The notes below the pieces were generated by a model. That model was given only the letters and a program-made list of their open reading frames with translations. It was not told the origin of the DNA and ran no database searches. From assembly GCF_002483205.1 (NCBI RefSeq), contig NZ_DLHM01000003.1, forward strand, positions 476,420 through 540,419: a DNA stretch of 64,000 nt. The letters run 5' to 3'. Position 1 is the first letter of the stretch. Each line of letters begins with the position of its first letter. Below, one piece after another: positions 52,501 to 59,817 of the stretch. A program made the translations under genes and the position numbers. This stretch comes from Flavihumibacter sp. UBA7668. GTDB lineage: Bacteria > Bacteroidota > Bacteroidia > Chitinophagales > Chitinophagaceae.

Positions 52501-53923
52501 TGCCTTCAATTCCAATAAGAGATAGCAGGGGTAAATAAACAATTAGAATTATGATTTGTCCAAAGGCAGCCGAATTCATCATACGCCTTGAACTTTCAAA
52601 TACTTCATCATCCATTTGTTGTTTGGATAATTTTGGAATTCCCTGGTGATGATGCTTACTCATAGAAATCCGGTGAACTACACTTTCAACAATAATTACT
52701 GCACCGTCTACAATCAATCCAAAATCAATAGCACCTAAACTCATAAGGTTTCCGGATACTCCAAATAATTTCATTAATGAAAAAGCGAAAAGCATTGACA
52801 GCGGAATTACTGATGCAACAACAAGACCCGCTCTCAGGTTTCCTAAAAGCAATACCAGAATAAATATTACAATTAACGCACCTTCAATTAAATTCTTTCT
52901 TACAGTGCCGATGGCCCTTCCTACTAATTCTGTTCTGTCTATGAATGGCTCAATGATCACACCTTCGGGCAGTGATTTTTGAACCTGAGTCATTCGCTCT
53001 TTTACATTTTTAATTACCTGGTTAAAATTCTCTCCTTTTAGCATCAAAGTGATACCCGCCACTACTTCCCCTTCACCATTTCGGGTGACTGCACCATAAC
53101 GTGTTGCATTTCCATATTGAACTGTAGCCACATCTCTGATCAAGATGGGTATATTGTTGATATTTTTAACAACAATCTTTTCAATGTCAGTCAGCGTTTT
53201 TATCTGACCCAAGCCCCTGATAAAATATGTATTATTGCGTTGCTCAATGTAAGAGCCGCCGGTATTTTCATTGTTTTTCTCCAGTGCTTCAAATATGTCT
53301 ACAACGGTTAGGTTCAGAGAATTTAATTTCTCATTATCAACAGCTATTTCATATTGCTTTACATATCCACCCCATCCGCTTACTTCAGCAACTCCTGGTG
53401 TGCCTGCTAATTGAGTTTTAATGATCCAATCCTGCATGGTTCGCAGATCCATAGCAGAGTATTTCTTTTCATAACCCGGTTTGGTATGCAGGACATATTG
53501 ATAAATTTCGCCAAGCCCTGTTGTGATGGGAGCTAAGGAAGGCTCTCCAACACCTTGTGGAATTTTGGCTTCGGCTTCTTTCAATCTTTCATTTATCTGT
53601 GCTCTTGCCCAGTAAACATCCACCTTATCCTTGAATACTATTGTGATAACAGAAATACCAGATCGGGAAATGGACCTTTTTTCAATTACATCGGGAACAT
53701 TGGCCATTGATAGTTCAATCGGAGCTGTAATTATTTGCTCAACCTCCTGTGCACCTAATGTGGGAGCAAGCGTTATCACCTGAACCTGGTTATTCGTTAT
53801 ATCAGGAACAGCATCAATCGGTAGCCTGCTTAAAGAATAAACTCCCCAAATAACTAAGAGGGCAGTCATGGCTCCAATGGCCATTTTATTTTTTATAGAG
53901 AATTTGATGATTTTTTCAAACAT
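49538..53923 (-). CDS. czcA: CzcA-type RND heavy-metal pump fused to an outer-membrane channel (TolC) domain
   Basis: A 1461-residue fusion. Residues 1-1030 are a full HME-RND pump: MFEKIIKFSIKNKMAIGAMT, the relay motif in helix 4 (IDFGLIVDGAVIIVESVVHR with Asp, Asp, Glu) and both large periplasmic loops. After KIKFKKKRMKTP there is a new signal-like helix (ASAIIISILFCILPATIIKA), then an outer-membrane factor domain from about 1060 with the coiled-coil repeats of TolC (YELIRDVKLAYYNLIYGKEK). It should export Co/Zn/Cd or Cu/Ag-type ions across both membranes. The fusion is known in Bacteroidota. Confidence 0.9.
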   Translation of the reverse strand: MFEKIIKFSIKNKMAIGAMTALLVIWGVYSLSRLPIDAVPDITNNQVQVITLAPTLGAQEVEQIITAPIELSMANVPDVIEKRSISRSGISVITIVFKDKVDVYWARAQINERLKEAEAKIPQGVGEPSLAPITTGLGEIYQYVLHTKPGYEKKYSAMDLRTMQDWIIKTQLAGTPGVAEVSGWGGYVKQYEIAVDNEKLNSLNLTVVDIFEALEKNNENTGGSYIEQRNNTYFIRGLGQIKTLTDIEKIVVKNINNIPILIRDVATVQYGNATRYGAVTRNGEGEVVAGITLMLKGENFNQVIKNVKERMTQVQKSLPEGVIIEPFIDRTELVGRAIGTVRKNLIEGALIVIFILVLLLGNLRAGLVVASVIPLSMLFAFSLMKLFGVSGNLMSLGAIDFGLIVDGAVIIVESVVHRISMSKHHHQGIPKLSKQQMDDEVFESSRRMMNSAAFGQIIILIVYLPLLSLIGIEGKMFKPMAQTVAFAILGAFILSLTYVPMMSSLFLSRKTTHRRNISDRIIDFLKRIYTPMLASVLRFKKLTITIAVLLFAISIWIFSKMGGEFIPNLEEGDLTVEISMAQGTSLTQVVETFGKAEKILKENFPEVKQVVTRIGSSEIPTDPMPIERGDMMVAMKPKEEWKTAKTKEEMMEKMEEALSVLPGVNMEITQPMQMRFNELMTGIRQDVAIKIYGDDLDILTQHANKVAKLIAPIKGVGEPFVEKVTGLPQVIVEYNRDKMAQYGLNISDVNMILKTAFAGNVSGVVFEGEKRFDMVVRLQRNLRENIVNIENLYIPLPSGSKVPLDQVAKVEFKDAPAQVSREDGKRRIYVGFNVRGRDVERTVADIQQVLDQKLKLPTGYYITYGGQFQNLKEAKQRLSVAVPVAMFLILLLLYITFRSFSQMLLIFTAVPLATIGGVFALLIRGMPFSISAGVGFIALFGVAVLNGIVLIGYFNQLKQEGMTDIYQRVIEGTRVRLRPVIMTASVASLGFLPMALSTGAGAEVQKPLATVVIGGLITATILTLFVLPALYILFSGKIKFKKKRMKTPPPASAIIISILFCILPATIIKAQTVQKSLDETINIAVQNNYQLKSSSLSIRQNQLLQRTAYDIEKTNFLVTQDPTSGGNIDNSIGVTQTISLPGKYKAQSNFLRQQTILSEKSLEVAKYELIRDVKLAYYNLIYGKEKLKLLNYQDSLYRNFNDRAQVRYNAGETSNLERLTAETRYREIQLQKRQAEIDITINQLALQRLVNTTDAIVPLESEFYKLAKEFSIDTAGLYNHPIIDYYKQRITVAEAEINAEKKKLLPDFNVGYFHQFVVKGFDPAKLNRGYTPSTRIAGLQLGVAVPIFSKSQKAKIEASKVQSKIAQTEVQLASANLNNSYYQLLNEYLKLQQAIDYYQSIGNSQANELLRISRFSYEKGEIGYIEFIQNITQAISTQLNYIETVREYNEVIIQLNSLKGK

Positions 53924-53928
53924 GATTT

Positions 53929-54111
53929 TTAGTGTTTAGAAACCAATCGGTAGTATTTAATTGCAATTCCTGCAATAGCCATCAACATAATAATACCAAA
54001 CAGTATCATTGTAATTATTTTTATAACCCGCATCCACTTTGGCTTTACAGGGTCTTTTATTTTGCTGTAAACTGTTTTTCTACGTGTTGATGACTTTTTG
54101 TTTTTAGCCAT
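53929..54111 (-). CDS. Small single-helix membrane protein of the metal operon
   Basis: The 60-residue product starts MAKNKKSSTRRKTVYSKIKD. It has a strongly basic N-terminus and one helix (ITMILFGIIMLMAIAGIAI). The likely topology is N-in. It sits 5 bp before the CzcA gene, so it is co-transcribed and may regulate or stabilise the pump. The frame is open 15 codons further upstream (54156), but that part is hydrophobic and unlike a start. I recognise no family. Confidence 0.55.
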   Translation of the reverse strand: MAKNKKSSTRRKTVYSKIKDPVKPKWMRVIKIITMILFGIIMLMAIAGIAIKYYRLVSKH

Positions 54112-54184
54112 AACCACATGGTAAACGAAATGATAAAAATGTAATAGACAGTGCATGATTGATGCACTGATGCGAATGGGAGAA

Positions 54185-54505
54185 TTAAGCAGCTAATTTG
54201 GGTGGCTGCCAGATGGAATAAGAAACTTCTGTATTAAGGTTTTCGTTATGCAGAGGATACTTTTCTGATTTGAAAAATATTTTTACAACCTGTGTTTTGT
54301 TCAAGGGATTATAAAAGGCAGATGCAGCACAACAAGAGCAGGTGCAGAAAGGTGTACAGGCCTCTTTAGTATGATTATGTTCCTGGTGATTGGTGGAAGC
54401 CGAAATTTTTACTTCTGCTTTTGCACTGCACTCTGTACTGTCGCTGCACGGAAGGCATGACAGGTAGAGCAGGAAAAAAGCCAAAAAGGAGAATAAAAAT
54501 TTCAT
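54185..54505 (-). CDS. DUF6660-like exported Cys/His-rich protein
   Basis: A 106-residue protein with a signal peptide (MKFLFSFLAFFLLYLSCLPC) and a Cys/His patch (NHQEHNHTKEACTPFCTCSC then C). It matches the layout of DUF6660-type proteins often found at the head of CusA/CzcA operons. It may hold metal in the periplasm. A -7 box TACTTTTG (54511-54518) lies 5 bp upstream of the start codon, again suggesting a leaderless mRNA. The small membrane gene follows after 73 bp. Confidence 0.6.
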   Translation of the reverse strand: MKFLFSFLAFFLLYLSCLPCSDSTECSAKAEVKISASTNHQEHNHTKEACTPFCTCSCCAASAFYNPLNKTQVVKIFFKSEKYPLHNENLNTEVSYSIWQPPKLAA

Positions 54506-54510
54506 TGTTG

Positions 54511-54518
54511 CAAAAGTA
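54511..54518 (-). promoter_or_regulatory. Bacteroidota -7 box of the RND operon
   Basis: Minus strand TACTTTTG fits TAnnTTTG, 5 bp before the ATG at 54505. A TTG lies only 13 bp upstream, shorter than usual. TTTGCAAC occurs twice in direct orientation around the box and could be an operator. Confidence 0.5.
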
Positions 54519-54630
54519 ACGGGATATGTTGCAAATTCGTATAAAATTGGAGGTTAAAATGGTAATATGGTTGCAAAAACCAGTAAATCAAGGAGTTTTT
54601 TACGTATTTCGACAGGCAAGCCAAAGTACA

Positions 54631-55863
54631 CTAAAGGACAAGATTCGCCACTTTAATTGTCTTTTCCTTATCATCCGTCCATGCAAAAACTAAATTGTTA
54701 CCAGATTTTGTCATCTGGGGAAATCCACTTGACCTCGATTCTGCTGAGGAAGCAATTGTTATAGAAGCTTCTTTTTTACCATCCTTGTAAACTTTCACTG
54801 CTTTTATCACGGCCCCTTCCATCCAACTGACCATTGCGCTTTTATCATCCAGCATAACAACGTCAACACGGCCAATCCCTTTTCCTTCATCAATACGAAC
54901 AGGCGCATTAAACGTAGCACCCCCGTCTGCAGAGAAAACGACATTCACCTGTGTTTTTTTATCAGGAGATGAAAACCATACCACGGCAACAGTATTATCC
55001 TGTGCAGCAATTCTGGGTCCATTGACAGGGCATCCCTCAATTTTCCATTTGTCGGAAAAAACAGGTTTCGGCAATGTCCACTGACCGTTTACAAACCGAA
55101 CAATAGAGATATCTCTTATTTCTGCTTCTGACCTGTCCCTATAAACTACAACAGGCCCATTTGCAGTGATGGCAGCACTTGTCTGGCAACAGTCACATAC
55201 ACGGTTATCCAATTCCCACTCACTGGATTTCTTTCCCTGCTTATCTACTATGGCACCACGAATTGTCATTTGTCCATGATGCCCCTCTTCATGTTTTCCT
55301 TCGCCTTCCATTGCAGCATTCCTTCCATCGAGCCATGAAATAAAATAATTGTCTTCGTATGGAACTATTGAAACAAAACCATGCTCTGCTTTTTTTCCAT
55401 CATCATGAAGAATGTTTGGATCACTCCATGTCTTTCCCTGGTCAACAGATGTAGTTATTTTTACATCGTAGGTATAAGTGCCTTTTTCGCTTTTTTCTAA
55501 AAAATGTGCAACCATGGCTTTGCCTCCATCGGTAGCCAATTGAGGATAATCCGCCCAATTCACAAACCAATTATCGCCTGAACTTATCACAATAGGTTCA
55601 GACCATTGCTCAATATTTAAAGCAGAAAATTTCAATAAACTTTTCTCCTTTGTTTTCTCTACCCAGGATAAATAAACCACCCCATTTTTATCAGTAAATA
55701 AATACGGTTCTGCGCTTCCTGAATCAGCAGGTGATGAAAGATATTTTAAGTTACTGTTAGCAATATCTGCCGACTCATTTTTTTGACTGTCTGTTTGTTT
55801 TGGTGAATTTTTGCAGGAAGACAACGCAACGATAAATAATAAAGTACTTACTAGCTTATTCAT
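54631..55863 (-). CDS. Sialidase/BNR-repeat lipoprotein
   Basis: This protein of 410 residues starts MNKLVSTLLFIVALSSCKNS (lipobox LSSC). The body carries Asp-box-like turns (SVDQGKTWSDP, SADGGATFNAP), typical of BNR six-bladed beta-propellers. Arg-triad features of true sialidases are not clear, so enzymatic activity is doubtful. Located in the metal block after the TlpA gene, it may be a surface or periplasmic binding propeller. The upstream TlpA gene overlaps it by 8 bp. Confidence 0.7.
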   Translation of the reverse strand: MNKLVSTLLFIVALSSCKNSPKQTDSQKNESADIANSNLKYLSSPADSGSAEPYLFTDKNGVVYLSWVEKTKEKSLLKFSALNIEQWSEPIVISSGDNWFVNWADYPQLATDGGKAMVAHFLEKSEKGTYTYDVKITTSVDQGKTWSDPNILHDDGKKAEHGFVSIVPYEDNYFISWLDGRNAAMEGEGKHEEGHHGQMTIRGAIVDKQGKKSSEWELDNRVCDCCQTSAAITANGPVVVYRDRSEAEIRDISIVRFVNGQWTLPKPVFSDKWKIEGCPVNGPRIAAQDNTVAVVWFSSPDKKTQVNVVFSADGGATFNAPVRIDEGKGIGRVDVVMLDDKSAMVSWMEGAVIKAVKVYKDGKKEASITIASSAESRSSGFPQMTKSGNNLVFAWTDDKEKTIKVANLVL

Positions 55864-56362
55864 TTTTATTTACAATTTTAAGTATCATGTCAATATTGCT
55901 CTTTTCGTCCCACTTGCGATAACCCGATTCAGAAAACACAAGACTACCGTCAGGATTAAATATATAAGTTGTTGGCAAAACCTGGAGGCCTAACTCTTCG
56001 CTGTTTTGAATTTGGCAATAAGTGAGATTAAAATTATGAGCTTTTTTGAACGCATCAATTTCTTCTATTGCTTCGTTGGAAGCGATTAAAAAAACGACTT
56101 TTTCCTTATTCAAAATATTCTGTGCTTTTTCAATCGTTGGCATTTCTGCAATACAAGGCTTGCACCAGGTAGCCCAAAAATTGAGAAATATTGTTTTCCC
56201 TGCATATTTTTTTAAACTGAAAGAATTACTTTTTAAGTCTGCTAATTTTATTTTCTCAAATGTCGTATCTGGCAGAATAGTAACCGGCTTGTCTTTATTC
56301 ACTTCTTTGCAGCTTATAAACAACAAAACAACTGAGAGGCTTAATAGCCGGAGAGTATTCAT
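55856..56362 (-). CDS. TlpA-like thioredoxin lipoprotein
   Basis: A protein of 168 residues from start MNTLRLLSLSVVLLFISCKE (lipobox FISC). The redox motif is WATWCKPC, with cis-Pro in QVLPTTYIFNP. It is probably anchored in the periplasm and acts on disulfides, perhaps to supply thiols for metal handling. The frame is open 27 codons further upstream (56443) and overlaps the His-rich gene, but these codons are not signal-like. It overlaps the sialidase-like gene by 8 bp, so translation is coupled. Confidence 0.85.
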   Translation of the reverse strand: MNTLRLLSLSVVLLFISCKEVNKDKPVTILPDTTFEKIKLADLKSNSFSLKKYAGKTIFLNFWATWCKPCIAEMPTIEKAQNILNKEKVVFLIASNEAIEEIDAFKKAHNFNLTYCQIQNSEELGLQVLPTTYIFNPDGSLVFSESGYRKWDEKSNIDMILKIVNKNE

Positions 56363-56385
56363 TTTTTGTAGTAACATATTTGACA

Positions 56386-56859
56386 TTATGGATGGTGTAA
56401 GTTGTGAACATGATGTAAAGAATCCATTGTATGGTGATGACAAATATGATGTCCCGGATGATGTTCACAGTTAACGTGGTGATGATTGTTGGTTATGGTA
56501 ACAAGTGAATCATTGAGGTGCCCGGGATATTTGGGATGATGATGGCCATGGTGATTAATAGTTGGATTATAAGGTACCCATTGATGGCTATGGTCATCAT
56601 GAATGTATGTGCCATGATGATAGACATTGTGGTGATGCCAGAACAAGGAGTCATGATGATGATAGACGCTGTCCCAATAAAGACGCTGCGTATGATTCGG
56701 AGCGGTTATGAGGCTATTCACTGACTGTCGCATATCGGATAACTCCCCGGTCATAGCAACAGAAGCAGAAAGATCGTCTTGCTGAATAGTTTCCGTGGAC
56801 TCATTTTTATTGCAGGACAAAACAAAAACTGCTATAATTAAAACGTAAATCGGTTTCAT
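56386..56859 (-). CDS. Extremely His-rich lipoprotein, likely metal sponge
   Basis: A 157-residue lipoprotein with lipobox VLSC near residue 16. From about residue 60 to the end nearly one residue in three is His, with runs such as YHHHDSLFWHHHNVYHHG, HHGHHHPKYPGH and HHICHHHTMDSLHHVHNLHH. No enzyme domain is visible. It probably binds Zn, Ni, Co or Cu in the periplasm or on the surface. It lies upstream of the TlpA-like gene in the same direction, 23 bp apart from the preferred TlpA start. Confidence 0.8.
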   Translation of the reverse strand: MKPIYVLIIAVFVLSCNKNESTETIQQDDLSASVAMTGELSDMRQSVNSLITAPNHTQRLYWDSVYHHHDSLFWHHHNVYHHGTYIHDDHSHQWVPYNPTINHHGHHHPKYPGHLNDSLVTITNNHHHVNCEHHPGHHICHHHTMDSLHHVHNLHHP

Positions 56860-56954
56860 ATTTTTTTGTTTGGTGTAGTAATATTTTTAATGAGTTGGAT
56901 TCAGTATATTATCTAAAAGTCTTGAAATGAAAGATAGTTTTTATAATTGATTTC

Positions 56955-57677
56955 TTACAGACTAGGTATTTCTTTATCGCCGTTTTGTTTTGATTTTGAG
57001 ATCATTAGGATGACACCAATCAGAATAAAAGGAATACTTAGTATTTGTCCCATATTTATTATCATAGTATTTTCAAAAGTCTCCTGGTTTTCCTTTACAA
57101 ATTCAACTAAAAATCTTACAGAAAACAGCATTATCAGAAAACTTCCAAAAACAAAACCTTGCTGTACTTTTTCTATTTTCTTTTTATATAGGAACCAGAG
57201 AATACCAAAAATAATCAGGTATGATATAGCCTCATACAATTGTGCAGGATGCCGTGGAATCATATCAACTCTTTCAAAAATAAAAGCCCAAGCAACATTG
57301 GTTGGCTTACCAATAATTTCGGAATTAAAAAGATTACCAATACGGATAAAAAAAGCGGAGAGGGCTACAACAATTACAAGCCTGTCCATTATCCATAAAA
57401 ATGATTGTTTATATTTCCAGCAATACCATATAACTGCAATAATTATCCCAATGGCAGCGCCATGACTTGCCAATCCCTGGTATCCTGTCAATTCAAATTT
57501 TCCGTTTCTAATACTGAATGGTAAAATAATTTCCAGCAAATGATTCTTATAGTAGCCAAATTCATAAAACAGTGTGTGACCTAACCGGGCTCCGGCAATC
57601 GTTCCAATAAAAATATAGACTGATAATTTATTCAGCAGTGAAAACTCACCGCACTGAGGTCTTAGGAAACCCGGCAA
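56955..57677 (-). pseudogene. lgt: 5'-truncated prolipoprotein diacylglyceryl transferase
   Basis: From about residue 14 the product is clearly Lgt: LSVYIFIGTIAGARLGHTLF, GYQGLASHGAAIGII, RIGNLFNSEIIGKPT, and RHPAQLYEAISYLIIFG; these contain the lipid-transfer motifs, including the HGG-like (SHGA) and RIGN signatures. The usual first 60-70 residues, with the first membrane helix, are missing. The present first residues (MPGFLRPQCGE) are encoded by the 112-bp hairpin element. Without the first helix, activity is unlikely. It may be an accessory Lgt of the metal island that was cut by an insertion. Confidence 0.75.
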
Positions 57678-57760
57678 CGATAAGTGCGCCCACGCCGTAG
57701 CATGAGCGTTCTCACTTATTGTCCCATTGCCTCTTTGAAAGTTCCTAAGTTTCAGTGCGG
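57649..57760. mobile_element. 112-bp near-palindromic element truncating lgt
   Basis: The ends CCGCACTGAGGTCTTAGGAA (57649-57668) and TTCCTAAGTTTCAGTGCGG (57742-57760) are inverted repeats with three mismatches or gaps. Inside, GATAAGTG and CACTTAT also pair, and GGCAA pairs with a TTGCC-type stretch. The whole is one long imperfect hairpin, like a MITE or the excised end of an IS. It marks the boundary between the AT-rich metal block and the GC-richer right part. The remaining 260 bp to the next gene show no feature I can name. Confidence 0.6.
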
Positions 57761-58021
57761 GACTTAAAGCTAAAACGCTTCAAGAATATTTTGTGCAAAG
57801 ATATAATTTTAAGCGGATTTCTTTGAAATGTTAGCATAACATCATGGTTAGCACAGTGAAATAAAGGCGGGGTTTCACGCATGACGGAAATCAGGTTTTC
57901 CCGTGATAACGGTCATTCTTTAAACGGCTGTTCACGGTTTACCTTTATGCAAGATTTTATACAACCTGGTTTTTAATACAGGACGTTCAAAATGCGAAGT
58001 CTATTGCAAGCGTAATAAAGA

Positions 58022-58624
58022 ATGAAACAAAATCAGTTATATATCAAAGGCATGTGCTGTGAACGTTGTATTGACAAGGTGAAACAACTGCTTGGTGAAG
58101 GAAATTACAAGGCCCTGAAAACGACCCTCGGCGAAGTAACGCTTGAAAATAAACTGACAGAAAAGGATTTGGCGGCTTTAAACCGAAAGCTGGCAACCTG
58201 GGGCTTTACCGTGGTGAACTCACATACAGAGCAGGTAGTTGCCAAAGCAAAGACAGCCATTTTTGAGTATATGAATGAGATGATAGGCAAGACCTCAAAA
58301 TTGCGGTTATCAGATTATGTAGCAAAAAAAGTCGGCATGAGTTATTACTACATCAGCCGCATTTTTTCAGAGGCAGAAAAGATAACAATGGAAAAGTTCC
58401 TGATCCTGTTAAAAGTGGAACGGGTGAAGGAACTGCTTTTACAGGACGAAACAACAATCAGCAATATCGCATACGATTTGGGTTACAGTTCGTCACAAAG
58501 CATGTCCTCCCAGTTTAAAAAAGTTACCGGAAAAACACCTGGACAATACCGGCTTAGTCCGGTTCCGGCGCGTGTTCATCTGGATAAAATAGAGGTGCAA
58601 AATTTTATACAAAATCCAAAATAA
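58022..58624 (+). CDS. HMA-domain AraC-type transcriptional regulator
   Basis: A 200-residue regulator. The first 65 residues form an HMA-like fold (MKQNQLYIKGMCCERCIDKV, with CCERC). The C-terminal half is an AraC-type double HTH: LSDYVAKKVGMSYYYISRIF and ISNIAYDLGYSSSQSMSSQF followed by KKVTGKTPGQYR. The metal-binding Cys probably sense Cu, Hg or a similar ion and control the Cus module that follows. This is a direct fusion of a metal-binding domain and AraC in a small protein. No other AraC-sensing domain is present. Confidence 0.85.
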   Translation: MKQNQLYIKGMCCERCIDKVKQLLGEGNYKALKTTLGEVTLENKLTEKDLAALNRKLATWGFTVVNSHTEQVVAKAKTAIFEYMNEMIGKTSKLRLSDYVAKKVGMSYYYISRIFSEAEKITMEKFLILLKVERVKELLLQDETTISNIAYDLGYSSSQSMSSQFKKVTGKTPGQYRLSPVPARVHLDKIEVQNFIQNPK

Positions 58625-58689
58625 TGCGTACAAAGTTCAAAACACCTAAAACTAACTTTGCTGAAATTGAAATAGTTGTAAAATAAACA

Positions 58690-59079
58690 ATGAAACCAAT
58701 AGCCGTCATAGCGTTAATGTTCGTTTACCTGATCGCATCATCAGGTATCAGCGGCTCTATACACTATTGCGGCGATACCGTTGCCTCTGTTTCTTTTGGG
58801 CACAACCATACCAATAAATGTGCCTGTGGCAGCGAGGATATGAAGGACTGCTGCCATGACAAAGATTTTTACCTGCATCTGGATGATGGTCATCAAAAAT
58901 CAACGCAGGTATCCTTCGACCTGTCCAAAACATTTGACGTTGATATCGCATTGGTACCAGCCTCTCATTCCGATTTTCAACTATTCTCCTGGTCAGCCAG
59001 TCCCAAACCATCCTTCTATCATCCCCCCGACCAGCTACATCCCCGGCTGTATGTTTTAAACCGGGTTTTCCGGATTTGA
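58690..59079 (+). CDS. HYC_CC_PP family protein
   Basis: A 129-residue protein with a signal peptide or helix (IALMFVYLIASSGISGS). The family signature is visible: IHYCGD near the N-terminus, KDCCHDKDF in the middle, and HPPDQLHP near the end. The family is named for these motifs and occurs beside copper and heavy-metal genes in Bacteroidota. It probably handles metal in the periplasm, with His and Cys in the centre (HNHTNKCACGSEDMKDCCHD). It lies 65 bp after the HMA-AraC gene. Confidence 0.8.
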   Translation: MKPIAVIALMFVYLIASSGISGSIHYCGDTVASVSFGHNHTNKCACGSEDMKDCCHDKDFYLHLDDGHQKSTQVSFDLSKTFDVDIALVPASHSDFQLFSWSASPKPSFYHPPDQLHPRLYVLNRVFRI

Positions 59080-59322
59080 TGTTCAAAATCATCAACCAAC
59101 ACGCCCGGCTCAGGCAGGTTGATGAGATCCCCCTTGTGTGCGGCGCTGCCGGTCTGTTACATTCAGACTGAAGATATACTTATGTCTATTCTTCGGTTGG
59201 CATGAATGATTTTCCAGTCCTGTTTGCTTTGGTGAATGCTGCCAAAGCTTCCGCAGGCAGCTCAGCCGTTTGTTATTTCAATTCGTTCATTAATCAATAT
59301 TTCACAATTAAAATCAAAAACA

Positions 59323-59721
59323 ATGAAAAGGTTCCTTTTCTTTTTTATGCTGGCAGGAAGCCTGCTGGCATTCTCACAAAATTCAGTAGCACAGAAAAAT
59401 TCAGTAACGGCTGCAACCGCTACTAAAAAGAACGGCTATACCGTTCTGAACGCCGGGGAGAAAGTCGTCCTGTATAAATACGAACACAAGGCACATGCGC
59501 CCAAACAGGCAGACAAATATCCAATCACCTATTTCTTTACAACGGGAGATTCCGACGTACTGCAACCGCTTACAAAGACAAACCTGAAAAAAGCGTTTCC
59601 GCAAAACCATCCTTTCCACGACGCTTTGGATCAGACCTTCAAAGAAGACGGAGAACTTACCGCATATGACAATTTCCACAAAATGTATAAAGTAAACTGG
59701 GTGTTGAAAAACCATCTCTGA
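59323..59721 (+). CDS. Hypothetical secreted protein of the Cus module
   Basis: A protein of 132 residues from start MKRFLFFFMLAGSLLAFSQN (signal peptide). The mature part is basic and polar, with KNGYTVLNAGEKVVLYKYEH and PLTKTNLKKAFPQNHPFHDA. No family is recognised. The start at 59236 would add 29 residues without a signal and was rejected. It is followed by a good intrinsic terminator, so it ends its transcription unit. Confidence 0.6.
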   Translation: MKRFLFFFMLAGSLLAFSQNSVAQKNSVTAATATKKNGYTVLNAGEKVVLYKYEHKAHAPKQADKYPITYFFTTGDSDVLQPLTKTNLKKAFPQNHPFHDALDQTFKEDGELTAYDNFHKMYKVNWVLKNHL

Positions 59722-59729
59722 TTATTCAG

Positions 59730-59759
59730 GGGCTGCCTCTTTGCGGGCGGCAGCCCTTT
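59730..59759 (+). terminator. Intrinsic terminator after the secreted protein gene
   Basis: GGGCTGCC (59730-59737) pairs with GGCAGCCC (59749-59756) around an 11-nt loop and is followed by TTTG. It lies 9 bp after the stop codon. Confidence 0.65.
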
Positions 59760-59817
59760 GATTAAAACCACAACCATCGTAGTGTTATGAAAAGACAACT
59801 ACTAAAACAGTGATATC

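Noticed and set aside
59202..59426. Plus-strand 74-codon ORF
   Set aside because: It overlaps the secreted protein gene in another frame and has no start region or domain of its own.
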